Positions 61,236 to 64,000 of a DNA stretch of 64,000 bases are shown in pieces (position 1 is the stretch's first letter; each line of letters starts with the position of its first letter). Position numbers and translations under genes: made by a program. Below the pieces are notes generated by a model that was given only the letters and a program-made list of their open reading frames with translations, was not told the origin of the DNA and did not search any database. This DNA is from Anastatus disparis (Eukaryota > Arthropoda > Insecta > Hymenoptera > Eupelmidae), in NCBI GenBank assembly GCA_017163975.1, contig JAFFSR010000220.1, positions 14,154,001 through 14,218,000 on the forward strand, given 5' to 3'.

Positions 61236-63959
61236 ATGGATAGGGATACCGAATATGAGAATGCTGAGCAGCAAGGTGAACAACAGCAGAAACAAACCGA
61301 TGTGAATTACCGCTCGACAACGCACAATCGTAACAGTACCAGAGAAAATAATCGTCGACAGCAACAACAGCAGCAGCAGCAACAACACGAAGATAATAGC
61401 GAGGAGGAAGAAGAAGAAGAAGCTGAAGAAGAGGAAGAAAATGATGAGGAAGAGGAAGAAGATGAGGAAGCTGAACACGAAGCAGATGCTGATACAGAGG
61501 TAATCAAATATTTTTTATTTTATAGTTTTTAATAGTCTCAATTTATAAAGTTATTATATTCATGAAAAATTGATTGGTGGTTTTAATATTGTGAAATTGA
61601 TAGTTTAACATTTATTTAATTAATTTTTCATATGATATGATAAAAATAAATTTTTTTACATATTATACTCAACTATACTAAGGATTATTTGAACGATAAT
61701 ACTTATACATAATTTATATTACGTATCTTGCATAATATTTCAAACAATTGTACAGATTTATGTATTTGTTTAAAATTAAATAATTTTATTAATTTATTTA
61801 CTTAGTTATATTATTTTTATTTTGCAGAAAGAGTCCAAACCAGTTATTAATAATAAATTAAGAACCTGCAATGAAGAAAACTTAAATGAGAGCAAAGCAG
61901 ACTTGCACAATATTGGAGTTAGAGATTATCGTTCGCTAAGAAGACATCATATTGGATTAGATTTACAAAATAGTAATATAGAAAATATTCAGAACATGGA
62001 AATGTCAGATCACAAATTAAAAAGAGAACTAGGTAATGTTGAACATTATACGGCAGCCGCAGCAGCAGCTGCTGCAGCGGCTGGTATGATCCATCATCAT
62101 CTCCAGACTGGAATTGAACATATAAGGAGCAATTCAGGAGTCGATATGGAGGTAAATTAAAATTACTAAATTTAATATTTATTAAATGATTGAATTTGTA
62201 AAAACAAAAATCTTAACATTATGTTTCAGATGAAAATATCCAGAGATAATCGTAGCTCCTGTTTAGGTTTAGGTCTATCATTGGAACTCTGTGTAGTTTG
62301 CGGAGACAGAGCAAGTGGAAGACATTATGGAGCAATCAGCTGCGAAGGTTGTAAAGGTTTTTTCAAAAGAAGCATTCGAAAACAACTTGGTTACCAATGT
62401 AGAGGAAGTAAAAGCTGTGAAGTTACAAAACATCACAGAAATCGCTGTCAATATTGTAGACTACAAAAATGTTTAGCAATGGGAATGCGAAGTGATTGTA
62501 ATTAATTTAATTTAATACTCTATTTTGAAAATTAATTTTATAAATGAAAATTTATGTAAAGAAGCACGTGAATGTCGATTCATTTCAGCTGTTCAACATG
62601 AAAGGAAGCCTGTTCTTGGAAGTAATGAATCAGGAGCTGGAGGTAAAAGTGGAAATCGCGCAACACGTATCAAACCTGAACCACAACAACCTCCTCCTGT
62701 TATTGAAACAACACCCGTACAAAATACTTGGGAGCAACAGCAACATCATCAACCTGAAAGTCCCATCATGGAAGACCATCAAAGTAGCGATAGTGATCTT
62801 AGTGATGCCTTAACATTAGCACGAGAACGACTTCTGATATCTCATGCATTAGACAATATGGCAAATCTCATGGCAGATGTAAGTAATTAGACTAATGGGT
62901 ATAATGGCATCAATCTCTGTTTCTCGATGGAAATGTTTCCTCAGATATTTTTCCGAAAATATGTTCAGGGTATATATTATATTGTTAGCTTTGATTTGTG
63001 TAAACGTCAAGAAATAAGATTTTTTGATCCATAGAGAAAGCTTTCATTTTACGAAAAATTTCAAGAGTAAAAAATTGAAATATTAAAAATAATTACAGAA
63101 TTAATAATACTACAAAAATCGTTCTACTTTCACGCAACAACTTCATAATTATTATTTAAAAACAAAAAATTATTTATAAAATTTAAAAAGATACTGCTTT
63201 TAACAGTTTGTTATATCTGTTTAATTTTCATTAAACAGATTATCATTTCTGATAACTCACTAAATATATTCTCTTTTAAAAATAAAGAAAAAAACAATTT
63301 ATTTTTTGATTTCAAAAAGTTTTTAAATAAATTTATAACGTTAACTAATATTTATTAGTTTTTTAATTAATAAATTTTGTAGAATATTAATGGAAGTGGT
63401 GATGGTGACTTGGATGAAGAATGGGGTCCGTTAAATTGTGCTCCATTACTGTCAGAAAGACAAATGCATTTTGAACTAAGAGCTCCTAGTCCAGCTCCTG
63501 CATATTTATCAGTACATTACATTTGTGAAAGTGCTGCAAGATTATTATTTTGTTCCGTGCATTGGGCAAGAAACATACCAGCTTTTCAAACGCTTCCGTT
63601 AGTAAATTTAAAAATTATATATATTAACATATTGAGTGATTAAAAATATTCACAAATTAAATTTAATTACAGTTCGGAATTACAAACGACATTAGTTCGC
63701 AGTTCTTGGGGACAACTATTTACTCTTGGATTGGCTCAGTGTTCTTATACTCTTTCACTTCCAAGTATTCTTACGTGGATAATAAATCAACTACAACAAA
63801 GTATTGCACAAGAAAAAATGACTGCAAGTAAAATTAAGTCTGTGACACAATTATCAGAGCACATTTGTCGCTTACAAGACTGCGTCATCACACTCCAAAA
63901 ATTGCAAGTAGATACTGTAGAGTACGCATATTTGAAAGCTTTGTCATTATTTAGTGCAG
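61236..63959 (+). CDS. Hr78: Nuclear receptor Hr78 (NR2 group, TR2/TR4-like), 3' partial
   Basis: Ligand-dependent-type transcription factor related to Drosophila DHR78 and vertebrate TR2/TR4. Six exons are visible: 61236-61499, 61828-62151, 62230-62497, 62589-62878, 63383-63597 and 63673-63959. The last donor (CAG|GTAAAA) shows that the gene continues past the window. Exons 1-2 encode Gln-, Glu/Asp- and Ala-rich low complexity. Exon 3 carries the two-zinc-finger DNA-binding domain (about residues 217-285: CVVCGD, P-box [28 protein letters not shown]). The join of exons 3 and 4 restores DSVQHERKP. Exons 5-6 begin the ligand-binding domain ([20 protein letters not shown]). An in-frame TAA 18 nt upstream fixes the start at 61236. 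Exon 5 uses a GTTAGT donor. Confidence 0.95.
62879..63382 (+). other. Intron 4 of Hr78
   Basis: A+T-rich intron from GTAAGT to TTTGTAG. It includes a small perfect hairpin, ATCTGTTTAAT / ATTAAACAGAT with a 4-nt loop (63215-63240). No other feature. Confidence 0.85.
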
Positions 63960-64000
63960 GTAAAAAATTAGTTAAATCGAATGTCATTTTGAAAAATTAA

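Noticed and set aside
61191..61507. Minus-strand Ser-, Phe- or Leu-rich frames opposite Hr78 exon 1
   Set aside because: These are antisense shadows of GAA/GAG and CAG/CAA repeats in exon 1.
62498..62505. Hr78 DNA-binding domain terminating at ...RSDCN
   Set aside because: The stop lies in the intron after donor GTAATT. Splicing restores DSVQHERKP.

Overview
The window looks like nuclear DNA of an insect. It is very A+T-rich, genes are split by GT-AG introns, and the coding sequence reads as orthologues of conserved animal genes: Nipped-B/NIPBL, CCDC112, Rab40, a DYRK2-class kinase, an LC3-type Atg8 and the nuclear receptor Hr78 (TR2/TR4 group). An LC3-type Atg8 next to insect-type genes, plus the very low GC, would fit a parasitoid hymenopteran. 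That assignment is inference, not proof. I see no bacterial, phage or CRISPR signal.

Layout. 1-8.2 kb: A+T-rich intergenic DNA with one tRNA-derived SINE. 8.2-16.6 kb (+): Nipped-B, a cohesin loader encoded almost entirely in one 6.2-kb exon. 16.6-19.5 kb: A-run-rich DNA, probably its 3' UTR. 19.8-22.8 kb (-): CCDC112, six exons, with an RFX X-box-like site just upstream and a perfect 47-bp inverted repeat in intron 3. 24.5-25.7 kb (-): Rab40, four exons, complete with SOCS box. 33.6-47.7 kb (-): Dyrk2, four coding exons with a 10-kb intron. That intron holds a second SINE with a clean 13-bp target-site duplication, a foldback element and a GC-rich island. A separate in-phase exon at 32.3-32.4 kb could give Dyrk2 a membrane-anchored C-terminus. 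52.7-53.4 kb (+): LC3, whose reading frame stops directly after the conjugation glycine. 54.4-54.9 kb: a second foldback element, followed by a GC-rich block. 61.2 kb to the window end (+): Hr78, running off the right edge.

The genes do not form a pathway; this is ordinary animal gene order. Several single-frame ORFs end only because they read into introns. The exon models here were rebuilt by matching splice sites, phase and known family sequence. All five complete CDS models sum to a multiple of three. The most interesting leads are the SINE family, the perfect hairpin, the X-box at a putative cilium/centriolar-satellite gene, the pre-processed LC3 C-terminus and the candidate tail-anchored Dyrk2 isoform.
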